Assembly (NCBI RefSeq): GCF_014529535.1
Contig: NC_050738.1
Span: forward strand, 4,906,588-4,970,587
Direction of reading: 5' to 3'
Source of the DNA: Bradysia coprophila
Taxonomy: Eukaryota; Arthropoda; Insecta; Diptera; Sciaridae
DNA length: 64,000 bases
This document shows positions 1-15,300 of the stretch, piece by piece. Under the pieces are notes generated by a model. That model was not told where the DNA came from and ran no database searches. It saw only the letters and a program-made list of their open reading frames with translations. Position 1 is the first letter of the stretch. Every line of letters begins with the position of its first letter. The position numbers were made by a program, and so were the translations under genes.

Positions 1-3000
1 TTCATTCATAACCCGATTGAGTGGAACGAATGACGGTTACCTCATAATTTTCTTCTGTGTACATACCCTCAGGTTCTCATACATTATACCGAATCGAAAT
101 ATTTTTTTTTTGCTTTACAGCTGTTTGCTGAGGCTCACAGTTCACGTTGTTCTGGAAATCTTTTCCAGAGAACAGTTCCGCAGGTATACTTTCTCTCCAC
201 TAAACACAAAAACCCGTTTAATTGAGTTCATTCGTGCCTGATTTTATGCTTTCGTTTCGTTTACCTTCATTATTGTATCATTATGCATTCAGGGAAGTTG
301 TAAAACTTGCTTATGTAAACAAATGGATTAAATTCGTTTTGACTGATTTATTGGGTGGTACTTATACTGTACCTATTTGCCTAACGGATGGATTATTGTA
401 GCGAGAGAAAACCAACTGGTATATGTTGGCGTGTATAAAATATGCTAACGAATGAGCTAAAAACCTGAACAGCAGAGGGTTCTTCGAAAACAGAGCTTCG
501 GCATTAGTGTTTCGTTGGGTGGATTAAAAGAAAATACGAAATTTATTATGTGTCAATGCACATTAAATATTCCAATCGTGTTAAAGCTATATGTTGGATT
601 GATTGCTGTTGATTATATGCTTTTTAAGGCAGTTTGGTTTTACTTCAACACAACACTAATGCAGACAAGAAATATCGCTTGTGAAGAGTCATTAATTTAA
701 TTGATTAGATAGAGTTATTTGTATATCAAAGGAATATGCGATAAAAAAGGTAATGACATTGAACGGAAGTGTAGTTGTTCATAATTCACTTAGTTACGAG
801 CAAGGAAACAGCGGAAGCAGTTTATACACGACGAACAAAGAACTTATATAGACTGATAAAAGCAGAGTATCGAACAAAAAATTGCGACATAAACACCTCG
901 AACGAGATTAATTATTGTTCGCAGTCTGTTTTGACTATAAGTATAGATTGCCTTTCATCTGCAAAAAGCAGAAATTTTTTGTTATTCTCCTTCTACCAGT
1001 CTATCGAGGAGTCAAATTAAGTCGAATGGTATAAAATCGGATAAGCCACCCTCGCAGTGCTGCACTTCACCCTCACTCGATTCAGTCCCATTTCGTCTAA
1101 AAAGTGCGACGAAATGGAACTTGAATTTTCAAAATTTCATCTGTTACCTAAAACACCTACAAAAATAAGCATCAAACTCTGACTATCGTGGTCTTTACAG
1201 CAAAACTTATGTTAAAATTAATGAAGTAAAAGATTTGTAAAAATTTGTTGCATGGAATCTCAGATGATACAAAAAGGGAATTAAAGTTCGTATGTTTGTC
1301 ATCTGTAGAATGCTATTAGAATAGGTGAATGCAGAAACGGGACATGTCATATTAGCGAATTATAAGAAAAATTTATTTTTGTTTCCTTCTCAAAGCTACA
1401 CGGTGCAAGTAAAATGTGTTTTATTAATCGAAAAAAAAGTGAAATTTCATTTTTATCATAATTCGCTAAAGTTTAACAGTTTGCCAACGTTCTAATAAAA
1501 GAATTAGCATTTATATCGTTTAACAGGTACGCTTTGACTTACATGGACTTTATGTAGCATATGCTATAACTATATTGCTGCCATAGATTTTGTTGTGGAT
1601 GTTCTTTCTTTGCTGTGAAAGACTTTGTATCAATCTGTTGATGAGTTATTTAGATCGAAAGAAGTAACAGAATGGAATATCTTTTGAGGACTGTCAAAGG
1701 TTTAAAGTACTCTCTCCAGACTATAGGACTCTGGAGAGCCAATAATAGTTTGGAGAGCCTAGCTTTTAAATGCATTGACAAGTTCGATGTACTGTCTATG
1801 CTTCACCCAGTCTTACCACTAAGTTTTCAAAGTCTACAACTTGCATTATGTTATCAAAAATAATAAAACAACAAATAAAGAACCCGATGATAATCTCATC
1901 GGTATTAAATGCCCTCTTGCCTTTACCTTTTTTGTTTCGCATCACTTTCTAAGCGTCTACAGTCATACAACATATTGCTATCACCGTTGGCGTTTCTTTT
2001 CAACCACTTAAAACGATTTTCTTGTTCAATGAGGCACAAAGGTATCGCACACACACACACGAAAAGCTCACATAAATTTGAATATAAAAAAGTCTCTTAT
2101 GTGTCCAGTTCTTATCATTTTTCCCACATCAAATTACCCACTTTATATACATATCGAAGATTTGTTCAAAAATGTGTATAGCGATAGCACATTCAAATAA
2201 GGCTGAAAAACACCCACCAATTTTATAGCCCTAATACTTTGCATTGTTAGTGAGCTGTCCTCAATGGTTATTGCTGTAACCCATTTCAAAGCCGAATTTG
2301 CTATAGAAAGATAGAAAAAAAACTAAAATTGATCACTGTATAATGCCCGGAAGTATAATACTGATAGGATGAGGGTATACTTATGGATGGATGTAGTGAG
2401 GATTAGTCTTGTTAATAGCTATTGACATCTGGGTTACTCTATTCATGTAATGGGTGAAAAGTCTGTTTAAAGTCTTCAGTATTGGTATTTAGGGCGCATT
2501 AATCTATTTGATTGGACACTAGTAATGTCAGTATTATTCGTACAAACTATTCAATATACAAATCAATTTCGGCTATCGAACCCTTTCGACGTTGAAGTAA
2601 GTTATGTACTCCGTGTGAAGTTTTTCGTAATATAGATCAGCAGCAATCATACGGTCTAGTTATGTTGCTATGCACACAAAGTAAAATTTATCAGGCCTGA
2701 TGGGGTTCGATTTATATCTTATTGGGATCAATAATAGGGGTGGAAAATTTTCTTTTGCGAGTGAATTTCGAAATTATAAAAACTTCTAGCGTGGGCTAGA
2801 TTGCGTAAATAGCACCAATATTTTCGTTTGAAAATACCGAAGTCCTATTCATGTAAATATTTTTATAGTTTAGGTGGAAAGATTGACCATTAAATTTTCT
2901 CTCAATAAAGGGAAATCTAACATTTGCTGACGGACGTTGGAAAACGCAAAGCAATATTGAGAGAAAAATAAATAATTCTGGCAAGAGATCGTGCAACTTA

Positions 3001-3321
3001 TTGTAAACGATGAACAATGAATGTTTTTCACATCATAAAACCACTTCCACATAAGGTAATGCCAACAAGACTAACAGGATATGCATGCAACAAAAGACGT
3101 TACTAAGAAAAAATCAAACTTTACCACTAGCGGGAAGATTCACTTGTTGAGAAGTTAACTAGCAAATTGTTGGTTTTCGTCGTTATTGTTAGTCTTCAGA
3201 TCAAATTGCGCATTTTACACATCCTTAATTGGAAATGTTTGTAAACAATGTAGCTACAAGCATTTGCTGAAACTATTCCTCTTTATAAGACAAACATAAG
3301 ACACTTGGATTTTAGTAGATT
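1..3321. other. AT-rich stretch, no gene seen
   Basis: Only short open frames (under 100 codons) occur here, without splice-linked continuation or recognisable domains. A short CA run lies near 2047-2060. One copy of the recurrent 28-base motif, in minus orientation, is at 1209-1236. Confidence 0.6.
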
Positions 3322-3430
3322 ATTCACCTCTGTCCACATCTTTATTTAGACACTTGGGGAGTTATTGCATGAGCCGAAGGCGAATGTTATAACCCCAAGT
3401 GTCTAAATAAGCATTTGGATAGAGGTGAAT
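3322..3430. repeat. Foldback element, 38-bp arms
   Basis: The left arm (3322-3359, starting ATTCACCTCTG) is the near-complete reverse complement of the right arm (3393-3430, ending AGAGGTGAAT). A spacer of about 33 bases separates them. The arms differ by a few mismatches, as in an ageing MITE-type foldback. A copy of the 28-base motif begins 17 bases downstream. Confidence 0.8.
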
Positions 3431-6400
3431 ACGCTAGATTGATACAAAATCTTTTACTTCATTTGTTTTAACATGCAAAAATGGCTTAAAGAATTGCACA
3501 TGACAACCACACTATCTCTCTAGTTAGTATCTTTAGCTCAATGTAAATGGTTTTTATTGAAGGATCCTAATTCTATCATTTAGAAAGTTCATCCATTCCC
3601 CCAATTAATTTTGAGATGTTTCTATTTTCGTTTTATTTTCCAATAAATGTTATGACTGAAGTAAAATTGCCTGTTTGCCGGTCCTCGTTAATAAAATTTC
3701 GAAAAACAATTCTAAGAATACATCAAGATATTTGTACCAATTACATCGAATTCTGCTAAGTAAGCAAGCAAGCAAAAATGTACGATAACCAAACACAAAG
3801 GATCTGAATTAATCTTTTGTTTCGCATTATGTCAATATGGTGTTTTTCTGCGATGATAGCCGCTTTGAAATGACCCTAATCAGATTGGCATATAACATAT
3901 ATTTCGGAAATAATAGCTCGTCTTTTCTTGCTATTAATCATACTTATTTATTGCTGCATGCTCATAAAACACAATCCTCAGACGGACTGAAAAGCAGCAT
4001 CACAATCTACCGGATTGCTTAAGAATGGAATTCGTTTAGTTCGAACATGTGTCGTAATATAATGTAATACAGAACGCACATTGTCTGTACGTATACGATG
4101 ATGAATTAAACTCATCAAGTTAACCCTTTTTAAGTGGATGAATGGGATATGTTTACTCAATAAACACATCAATTTACAGTTAAACTCACATCATTCGACA
4201 GCTCGAAGAAAACATCGCTTTAATTTAGCAGATAAATCACAATTATCAGACGTTTTTCTAATTAACTTTTACCGTGATTACATTAACACAATTAATATAT
4301 ACGGTCGGGGGTAAATACGAACGCAGGAATATTGTGTTAAGTGAAGGCGCTTATGATTTTCGATAAATAAAGGAAAATGTTTGCAGCGCGAACCGAGGTA
4401 AACATGGAAATGAATCGGTTTATTTATATCTTAATCTTTACCATCAATCTTTATAACATAATTGACCCAAATGTTTTATGTTTTTGTCCTATATTTTCCT
4501 CGAAATGGGAGTGAAAATTTTGTATAAAGAGAGAAAATTTGTGATTTATTTTCGAAATTGACTTCACTGAAAATAATGATTGAAATGGTCGGCGGCTTCG
4601 TTGTACGCTGTAATTAATTTTTAATCAGGAAATCATCAGACAAAATTTTTGCTGTGTACAGAAAGTGTAGGAAGGAACATCTTTAACGTTAATTGATGAT
4701 GTTTAATTCACAGACGGAAGATAACTACGGTGGGAGTAAAAAGTTATGAAAATTAACGGTGAATTCTTAGAATTTTGGTAAACGTTTTGATAATAAAACT
4801 CCAAATGAAGGACATGGACTGTAGTCCGACAAGGTTGTAATTTCGGATTAACTCAAAAAATATTCAATTTACAAAATCAGTTAATCGAGAATTGTTTACA
4901 TCCAAAACCCAGACGGGTATGTTTGCAGTGTAGACCCTACTAATATAAGATTCATGGTTTTAATGAGAGGTAGCCTCATTAAAGTGAAAAGTAAGCACAC
5001 CATCCGAAATAGTCGGCATAAAGACAAACCAAACAAATAGTTGGCGAGAACATGAATTCCTTTTCATGGGTGCAGATTAGACATGAAAGTTTACTTTGTA
5101 ATATGGCATAGTAATCCCTTTTTTATCGAAGTGTGGCTGTCACTAACGTTTTGTTTGACCTTTTCTGCATTTTCCACACATTCTGCTAACATTTTAATTT
5201 TACGATTTTTGATGTACTAAGCTCAGACTATAAACTTGCTGTAGAAAACCCCCCCGACAATTCAACCCTATTTTTACAATTTATTTACACCGTCAAAACC
5301 CACGCATCCCCTCAAATTATCAACGTTGACTGGTGCGACTGAGTATAATAAAATAACTTTTTTTTGCCAAATATATTTTAGCATCAGAATCACTTTCAAC
5401 AATAATTTGTGTCAATATTTAGCCATAAGTTATTTTTCTTGCACGAGAGTTCAACCGCATAAATTTAATAATATCCAACACACGAGTTGATTATATAATA
5501 ACTTATACACCACACGGGTGCCCATAAATAAATATTGTATGAAGCATCGAATTCAACAAATTACGATGGTGATACACAAATAACGACTACATCAAATATA
5601 CTCGGTAGTCGTAAAAGAAAAGAAGAAGGAAAAAAAATGTTTAGTAATATCATCCTACCCACTAACCCATACTGTATACTTAACAATATAATTAATGTGT
5701 CGGCAATATATCCATTTGGTCAGCGTGATATTATTATAGTAAACACCATTCATCATAAATAATTATAAGAAAAATTCGTTTTTACATACTTCATCTGAGA
5801 TATAAAACTTTTTTATTGCCTGGTAAACCGAACGGAGTCGTAAAAAAAATATGAAAATGTCGTTTCATTTTCTCATTTTCTTTTAACTTTTATATTCACT
5901 ACTTAATCAACGTGTAATGATGAACCGACAAAATGTGTGTGTGCTCAGTTGTTGCAGTCGTGCTGTTGCTTGTTTAGTTGAATTTAATTGGTAAACTTTA
6001 CGATGAACTTTTAAACTCTAAACAATCGTAAAATTAGATATGATGGAATGGCAGAGTGAAACAATGTTTTTCCACAAATTTTCTTTTTTTTTTGTTCGTA
6101 TCGTTGAAAATGATAATTCCATTAATACGAAACACCAGTCGACTGTTCCCTCTCACTTAGTCCCATCTCTACGAAAGAATCTTAATAACGTTGTTGTTTG
6201 ATTTAATTTCGTAGAATCCTCAAATTCGCCCAACAAGAAGATTTATAGTTTGTTGTACGAATTTTTAATTAAATTTTTATCTTAATTACTTTAGCCACCA
6301 AGTTATTTGTGTTTCATCAAAAAGATATTTATGTGGAAACAGCACGTCATCGCCTCAACCGTCTAGACAAAGCCACTAGTTTGCAACACTTGCTTTTCGA

Positions 6401-8733
6401 TAGTAAATACATAATGCTCGTTGGGGTATTGATAAAACACTGGTAAGATATTAAAATTTATGCAAATCGAAAATCGTGTGCATTTAAATTGTGTTTATTT
6501 GTTCGCAATAACACGTAAGAAAATGCTGTCATTGAATACATTTTTAGCCTATCCCGTAAAATTTAACAACGGGGTCACTCGGCCCCCAGCTGCGTTCAAA
6601 GCATTTAATTTTATATGCACAGACAACGGATTTTCACATTAAAAACTTTCAAATTTCATTTTCTTAATGAAGAAAAAATTGAAATTAAATTATCTGCGGC
6701 TGGAAAAGATTTTCGAATAAAGGGAAGGTCACTTCCATTTAATCTTCACGAAAATTTCTTTTTATTTTATAATTTAATTTCAGAACTAAGCATTTAAAGA
6801 TCTCTACGGCAATCGTAGCACCATATAGTGACTGAATCTACTACTTCATTTGTTAAAATTATGCAAAATGCAAAATCTATAACTACTTTCGCTCGTCTAT
6901 GGTTAGTGTCATATAAGAGAAACCCCAGCCAGAGATAATCGTTCTTTTTAGTGGTAGTTGTCAATAGCAGATGATAATCCGTTTCTGGTGTAATTGGGAC
7001 ACACTCTTTACATCTTTAATGTATAGTGTCACAAGATTGAGGATAAGAAGGTTGAGGACAAGCTGCAACAGAATGAAGTTCGTTGACTCAAACAAGCAAT
7101 TCACATTGTAAGCCGATTTTCTCTATGATTATTTTGAAATTTTATGAGTACGAAACTATGTCATGAGATGATTCCAGTAGACCAACATATGGAAGAGGCT
7201 TTCTAAGTTTTGATTGTTTATAGAATTTACAGCTGAAATTTACAATGACATCGATACTATCTAATCAAATCACAAACAATTTCTTATCTAAACATTGACA
7301 GCGTGAAGTCACAAACCTTTGCATTCATCAATTCTGCAAAATGTATGGAGGATCAGTGTCCTCTAATCACTAAAATTGAAAATTTCTAACATCCCCAATA
7401 CATTAGTAGAATTTTACCCGACCTTATCTACTCATACAAAACTAAGACTCTTAATCAACTATGTGAGTACTATACCTTTCGAGATCTAAATCTCTTAAAT
7501 TGAAACACTTTTCGAACCTATCAGAGATGTGATACAGAAATTCAGTTTATTTGGGTTAAAGGTTGAATATAAAAACGAAACAATTCGACCGGAGAAAAAC
7601 CTCAATAATTTGAGGACTTAGTCAGTTTGGGGAAAAAAAATTTAAATGAGAAAAACCACAACAAATTTTCGTGGACAGAATATTGAGCCGTAAGTTTCCG
7701 CAAATATCGAGTTAACTTTTACCCTTTTCACTTTCGAAATCATTTTATTCGATTGAAACTTTTGCCACAGCGGAAAGTTGGTTTATTTTTGCCATCAACA
7801 TTCGTTTACCCAGCTTCTTTAAAACTGTTTCTGCATTCAGCATTCAGTTTTGTTTGAACGTCGATGGGCTTTCGTGCATATAAACCATTGAAAATATGGA
7901 CCAACATTTTGATTCAATTGAATGATATATTCCACGATTGTAGCATGTTCGTCTACAACAACAGAGACGCACGGATATTGTAACTGTTGTGCTTATTTTG
8001 TTGTTGTTGTTGTTGTTGATTCAACAAAACCTAGATAAATACATTTTATGTGGCAGCAGACATTTGAGATTGGAACGTGGGCTGTTAGATTAAACATTCA
8101 TTAACACGTGTGATGAATATTCGATCGTGTCTCAGATAAAGGCGAGTAAATGTTGAAAGATTTCTCGACAAGACGCCACAGATGTTAATTTCTCAATATT
8201 GGAGATATTTATTGATGAATATCAGCAACTCCAAACATTTGTAATTTTCGATAAATAACATTTCACAACGAAATGCAGCAATTTTCATATAGGATCCATT
8301 CAGACCCACATGACTGTTATCCAGCTTATCTAACCAAATCATAAAAGAATTGATTTAAGTAGCAAATTCACATTCACTTGATGGTCAGTAACTATAGTGC
8401 CCTAACCTAATACCGTGATAATGTAAAACAACTATCAATGGAAATCAAATATGCATAGACATGGTGTCTTTCTATTTGTGTTGTTCATCTATTTATTTTC
8501 ATTGTATAAGCACACGAGCTTGCGACGAAAGTTATTATTCAGCACAGTTTTGCGTTCAATATTCTATTCAATCCAGACAACAAAAGCTCAGTGCAATTTA
8601 CTTGATGCAATTGAGTTCAGTGGGTTGATTTTTTTTTTATGCAACTCAGCCAATTCTATGTCGATTGTGCTAATAACGAAGCGACAAAATAAATCATTTT
8701 ATGTCCACAATAGGGTTTGAATGTTACTCAGAG
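3431..8733. other. AT-rich stretch, no gene seen
   Basis: No coding sequence can be supported. A (TTG)7 microsatellite lies at 7998-8018. A strong copy of the recurrent 28-base motif is at 3447-3474 and a weaker one at about 6838-6864. Confidence 0.6.
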
Positions 8734-9309
8734 CACGGTGCGGTTGAATAAAGTTTTATTAACATTTGAATGGATTTTTGATATTTTTGGATATTATTAA
8801 AATCCGTTCTGAGCCACAATTTTTTTTCTTCTTTAAACTGCACCATTTGGTGCTTTGGATCCCCCGGCATACAAGGATTTGGAGTGAAAATTAGAAATTG
8901 GAGTTGCAATTGGAAGGGGTTGTCATTCTGATAACAATGTTACAACGTCCAATGTATACAAAGGAAGCTGATGGAGACTCATTGAAGTTCAGAAATTACG
9001 ATTTTCGGAAGGTCGTCTACGTCACACGATTTGATGGGAAATGACTGTTATACTGTGAATCGGTTGTGAATCATAATTTCTGAATTTCTTTTGCACCCAT
9101 GGGATCCGCTTCTTGTACCTTTGCCGATTGCCGATTTTCTTCCACTCACTCTGTAGCCTTGTGTGCCGTGGGATCCGCTGCACCAAATGGTGTGGTTGAA
9201 AATAGAAAAATTTTGTTGAATCTTGTTCATAGGCACACTAATACACTTCAATAACAAAAAATATCTAAAATGCCTTCAAGTTAATGAAACTCCATTCAAC
9301 CGCACCGTG
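8734..9309. mobile_element. Foldback MITE, 576 bp
   Basis: The ends are perfect 16-bp inverted repeats (8734-8749 CACGGTGCGGTTGAAT; 9294-9309). Similarity continues imperfectly inward for about 150 bases on each side, including a shared CACCATTTGGTGC-GGATCC block near 8840-8863 and 9168-9190. The middle (about 8890-9150) has no coding potential. No clear target duplication was found. The family is not known to me. Confidence 0.75.
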
Positions 9310-12300
9310 GTTATATGGCAATGGCATGTTATTTTCAGAATAAAAATGAAAATAGCTGATATTCAATATACGAATCAATCGAAAGCGAGTCGCTGCTTTT
9401 TTATAAATGTCTCTTAACTTTGCCTCTATCTGTCTGTTAAAGTGTCTGTTATAGGAATTGGAATAAAAATTGATTGTACCAAAAATCACTGACGACAACA
9501 AAATATTGTTGGGGGTGTGTGGATAGATTTTCTTTTCTCAAATAGAATATTTATTATTAATGTAGTTCTGCCACTAAGTCCCTTGTCCTGACTTTTACGA
9601 AAAGCTGTTCATTGTTCAGTGACCTAAAAACAAGCCTCGTTCGATTTGTTGTGTTCGAATTCATGAATTAATTAGTGTCAGTAATCTTAAAATTTCAAGC
9701 GTGGATATACCACCAACATCACTGGGATGTCCGAATTCTTATTTGCATTTTATATGGCTGACTTCTTTACGAATATTCTATATTTCGATGCAGACATACA
9801 AAACGAAACTTTACTATACTCACATGAAAACAGAAAATCGTGCCAAATAAGCGAGACTCCATTCATCCCCTCGCATTACTTACTGTCAATAGTTCAAAGC
9901 AAAACGAGGGAAGAAATATATTTAAGAATTTCATTGTTGTCTTTACGTTGATGTGCAACACTATACATTGTGTATAGTGTTGTGTATCGACAATACACAA
10001 AGCACAACATTCCCGCTAAGTTATGGATGAGCGTGCACAATTTTGTACAATTGAATCAAGATTTTGGTCCATATTCTCAAAGTTAACAAAATAAAGCACA
10101 AAAGCCCACAGACTTTCGAATAAAACAACAGAAGTAAGTGCAGAAACTAGAAAACAATGCCAAACAGAATTCATCCCATTACAGCAAGTCTGTCAATAAT
10201 GGCAAAAAGAACAAAGAAATTCTCTTGGAGTTGCATTTTGTTGTTTTCTGTTCACTTATGCCACACTTTACTTAAGTGATGAGAATTAATTAATTTATTG
10301 TTGTTCCCGGAAACACTGTATGTTCAAGCTCTGTATGCAGCTTCCGTCATGGCTTCATTCACATTTTAATTGATAAAGCATTTTTGTGATATAAATTTCG
10401 TGAAAATTTTATCGCTGACTTTTCGTACCAGTTGATGTTGTTTTTATGTTATCTGTGTTGTTTACCAGCAGTTGTTATTTATGTTCCCCACAAATTACGC
10501 AGATGTGAATTTTAATGACTTGATTATCCTTTCATTAGCTTTTTATTACCGAGCAAGGTGTAGCTGTAGTATGATATACACTGATTGTATTTAGCCAGAC
10601 AAAAACTGAAGTATCTAACACTTATGGTATATACACATACAATAAGTTAACACGCATTCATATACTATTATTCTATACTGTGCTGCCGTTCCAATTAAAT
10701 AATCTAAACTTTTCGCTAGTTTTTCTCATATGACAAAAATATTTTTCATGCTAGCGATGTGAAAATCCTTATTTTGCCCACTATATAGATCTCCAAGTGC
10801 AGATGCAACGTACAGTTTACTGTCAAACGTCATCCATACAGCCATAACCTCAAAGCTTTCCCACACACTTTGTCAATAACATTGTTTGGTTATGTCGTCT
10901 GTGGATGATGTTGAATATTTCGATGTTGCACATGGGACAGACCTATAAAGCACTGTAAAAAAACCCTTTGTTCTCATTCTGAGAGGCGCCATTTTAGGTG
11001 AGAAAATAATCAATTTGTCCCCTAAAATGGCGGGGTAGCCATATTGGGTGAGAAAATGATCATTTTCTCACCTAAAATGGTGGAATACCGAAACACGCTA
11101 TTTTATTTCATTTTATTTTCTTCAAAGTTGACCAAAATACGAATTTTCGCATGAATAACGTTGTGTTCACCTTGGGGGGGGGGGGGGTGAATAGAAAATT
11201 GAGCGAATTGTCGTCCTCGCTTTGCTCTGGCCGCATTGGTAGAATTCCCTATTTTCTCCCCTCGGTTAACACATAACTATTCCACTTAAAAGTTGTTGGG
11301 AAAAGGCGCACTACATTTCTTAACTGAGTCTTAACTACCAGTTTTTTTCTCCTGTTGTTTAAATATCAAGATTCTTGTAATTCAACATTAGCGAAAATCT
11401 TCGTTTTTCCACATTGCAAACATATACAATTCGCAACAGAATTCGTTGTTTGCAAAGTGAACTTTGTCGGGGAAATTGTTGAAGTGCATCCGTACAAGTA
11501 TGGAATGTACATGTGAAATGTGAGCAAACGAATTTAAAACTTATCATCAAGTACGTATGTACATGTATTTATTTTGCCTACACAAAATCTCGATGGAAAT
11601 GGAAAATAATGGCACTTTCAGAACTCGAACGTCACTAAGCACATACACATTCCGAGGCGCACATAAATATATCTCTCTTTCCTCGGATAAAACTTCAAGT
11701 TTCTCAGTTTCATTTTATTTTCCGATGACTTTGAAGTCGCATTTTCCTCTTTTTTTTGTTTGGTTAGCCGAACGATCGTCTGTTCCATTCCGAATATACA
11801 CAATGTCATGATAAACGTTTATTGGCAAGTGTAGTGATGCACACTATTGATGCTGATGAGTTAGTTTTATTTGCATTTCGTAAAGCTCGTCGATATCCAT
11901 CTCGTATTGCAGTGCAGTTATTTGTGCTGAGTAAATATACTTGCAAAGTGCGGGGGCTTATGAAGCCTCTCCTCAAGTGGTTTCAATGGAGAAGCTGCTT
12001 TTCTTCGATAAAATGTCCTTTCTTTTATTGGGACCTAAGCCATTGAGAAGAGACTTAAGAATTATTCAGCGAGGGTGAGCTCAACGGTTTTTTTGGTTGG
12101 AAACGTTCCTATCAAAATCGCTGTTGTAATTTAATTGGAACATCTTTGAGTCTGTTACGTCTTTTTCGAATAAATCTCGATTTTTTTACATGGGGTTTAC
12201 GTTCGAATATTTATAACTCAAATTGACGGAAATACTTTCAACTTCATAAAACAACATTAGGGAGAGCTGATCGCTTATTGATGTCTTGTCTATAACAGAT

Positions 12301-15300
12301 GACATAACAGTCAAAAAAATGGTATTGTCGAGTAGTCCTATTAACAGTCGAGAGGCTCTTCTCGTCTAATTGATGTAGAGCATCGCTTAAATAAAGAATA
12401 ACATTTTACAGCGCAACACATGAGCGCGTGCGGTTTTTTTCTTAAATAGAAAATAAATGGTGCAATAAAATTTTGAGTATCATTACCAAAAACACATAAA
12501 AATCTACAGCACAATTTCTATACTTCTGATATATTGTGCTTTAACATGTACGACATGAAGTAGTAAATACTATAATAGTATATATGGATAATCCACGGTA
12601 TATACCCTAACGTACGGTTGTGATGGCGTATATTGCCAGTATTTTTTGTGTACATAAAATCCTGAAAAATAGATTTTGTGATACGTGTCAGCTTGAATTA
12701 TTTTCTTGTAAAGCTGCTGTGGATTTTTACAGCGGTTTCGAGAAACATCCAATTTATCTGTACATGGTACAGATAGAGAATGGAAGACATTTCAACTGTA
12801 TTTTAGTGTGGCACGTGTTTTTTCGTATTTCGGTTATTTTAGGAAATATATTTACAATGCTAAACTTATCGATTATGTTTTGCATTTAATATTTTACGAA
12901 CAGCAAGCATGCCACCGAGATAACAACTTCTTTCCATACAAGTTATTGTTAACAAAATCTTTTACTTCTTTGGTTTTTGACTTACGGAAATAAAATATAA
13001 AAAAAGACTTGTTTGCTGCAAATATCAGTGAAGATCTTTGAAGACCCTGTATTCGGTTTTTATGAAGGCCTTTTCCGGTCACGTTTTTCTTCTTTTCTTC
13101 TTTTCCCCTCTTCTCTTTAATTTTTTTCAGTTTTCAATTTTCGTTTTTCATTTTTCCTTTTTTCGATTTTCAATTCTTGTCTTTTGGTTGTGTGATAATT
13201 TCTAAGTGAGCTCTGGATTTTGAAAAACTAATCGATTCTTTTCGCGATTTTTTGTCAAATATCAGCAGAAATACGAAAAATAAGAAAGTCGTACATCGGG
13301 CATTCTCATAATATTGTCATATTTAAAAGATTTTACAAAAAGAAAATCTTTGAAAAAGCACTTCCCACTCAATTTCACACCCAAATCACATCCACCTTGA
13401 ACTTAGTCGAATATGGTTTAACGAAGAGAATCGTCGTTAAAGTCGTTAATCGTAACATGAGTACTGTTTTTGAAACGTCAAATCACCAAAGCAAAAATTT
13501 AGTGTCGGTTGTGAAAAATGTAATAATTTCGGTGATTTCGATGTGATTTAAATCAGATTTTGTGCGGAAATGTGCTTTTTGTGTTTTTTTAACATTACAA
13601 TCAACGGTTTACTTTAAATATTCATCAAAGCAAACGAATTTATGAAAAATTTATGGTGACCAATCATGTAAACAAACAACAATATTGTCGTTTGGTGTGA
13701 TGTGAGGTTCAAAAGGGATGACCCAGTAGAAATAAAATGTCGGCGGTAATCTTAAAAATTACGTTTTAGCGGAAACGCTTTAGTTTAAATGTGTGTACGT
13801 TTCCGGTGAAATAAATTAGTTCGAAAGTATACACTATTGAGGAGCTTTACGATAACACCTTTAGTTAGAGGGGTGTCACATCCCTTTTAAGTATTTTTGC
13901 TTATTGTGAAAAAAGCAGTTTAGACTCGAGCTTTGAGCCTCGTTTTTTTGTTAATAATGGTAATTTGTTAAACCTAGCCGGTCGTTTTTGTTTTTGAAAG
14001 TCTCCATCTGCCGTTTGATTAACATGGAAAAGAATAATAAGGTAATTGTGGCGGTGCTAGTTTCCAAAGCTTGTTCATTGTCATTGTGTTCGGTGTTAAG
14101 TTTCATTTTTCACTTTGAAGGGATGCGGAGGGCTTCAGTGATTCTCGAATGTATTCCATTTCGATATTTCCAGTCTTTCTGTGTCGAAGGAACTAAACAT
14201 TTCATTCAAATTGTTCCGTTCGATTACTGTATTGTGAAAGAGCCGGTGGAGCAACTGAAGATGGCCACCACCGTGCTCTGAAGCCGAAACAGTGTCTTTT
14301 TCGATGGATAACTCCATCATAATTCATTTTACGTGACGATTAGTGGTGGTACGGGAAGAACGATGTTCGTTCTGTTGAAGTCTTTTGATCACCATAAGAG
14401 TTTGTATAGTCCGTTGCTAAAGCGCAACGTAAAAAATACCGTATGCTCTGTTCTTTGAGTATTTCATGAGTTTATCCGCAATTCCATCGGAAGATGGCAT
14501 GATTACATTGTTAATGTTCTAAAGCTTGTTCAACCGAAAATTTACTACTGTCTCGGGAAGAGTCTAACGGAAACGACTGATGAAGACTAGCCCTCCCTAG
14601 TCTTTGACCGCCGTTAGCACTTGAGGTCGAAACAGTATTTTTTGTCTGCAATTTCGCTGCTCGCGATCCATGTTCAAGGGAAGAGCGAAGAGCTCTGTTC
14701 GATTTTTCATTTTTCTCTCATGACTTAATTAGATTATTTTAATAGCTAGTCCGTTGCTAAAGCGTAACGTAAAAAAAAAAACGGGCGCTGCCACTTCCAA
14801 ATTGAGAGTTTCAGCCTGAGACAAATTAATTTAATATTTGCCACAAATATTCGTTAAATTCATATTGAATATATTTTTTTCCATGCACAATGTATGGTGC
14901 TGGTGCTTAAAGAATCATTAGCGATTTAAATGTACAATTTCAGAAGTCAGATTATGTTCTTACAGCTGCTTATAATAAATGATTTAAAAATCTCAACGAC
15001 TTTTGAACATAATGGCTTTCATTCTCCTGAAAAAAACTTTTATTTTCACAAATTAAAACAAAAAAAAAATTCCCAGAAAGCTTTCCATGTAACAAAAAAG
15101 TGCACTTTTATTAGTTGGAAAATTTTCACACGAGCAGAGCCATTATGAATTGCGAACTGCTAAATTATATATAACAGAAAAATTGAAATTAATTCTTTTT
15201 ACTACAGAGTCATAAGTATGCAAAAAGACGTATATATCGCATTTAATTAAAATAAATTGTCGCAATGAAAGAAATATTGCGGAATCGCATTTTAACTTGT

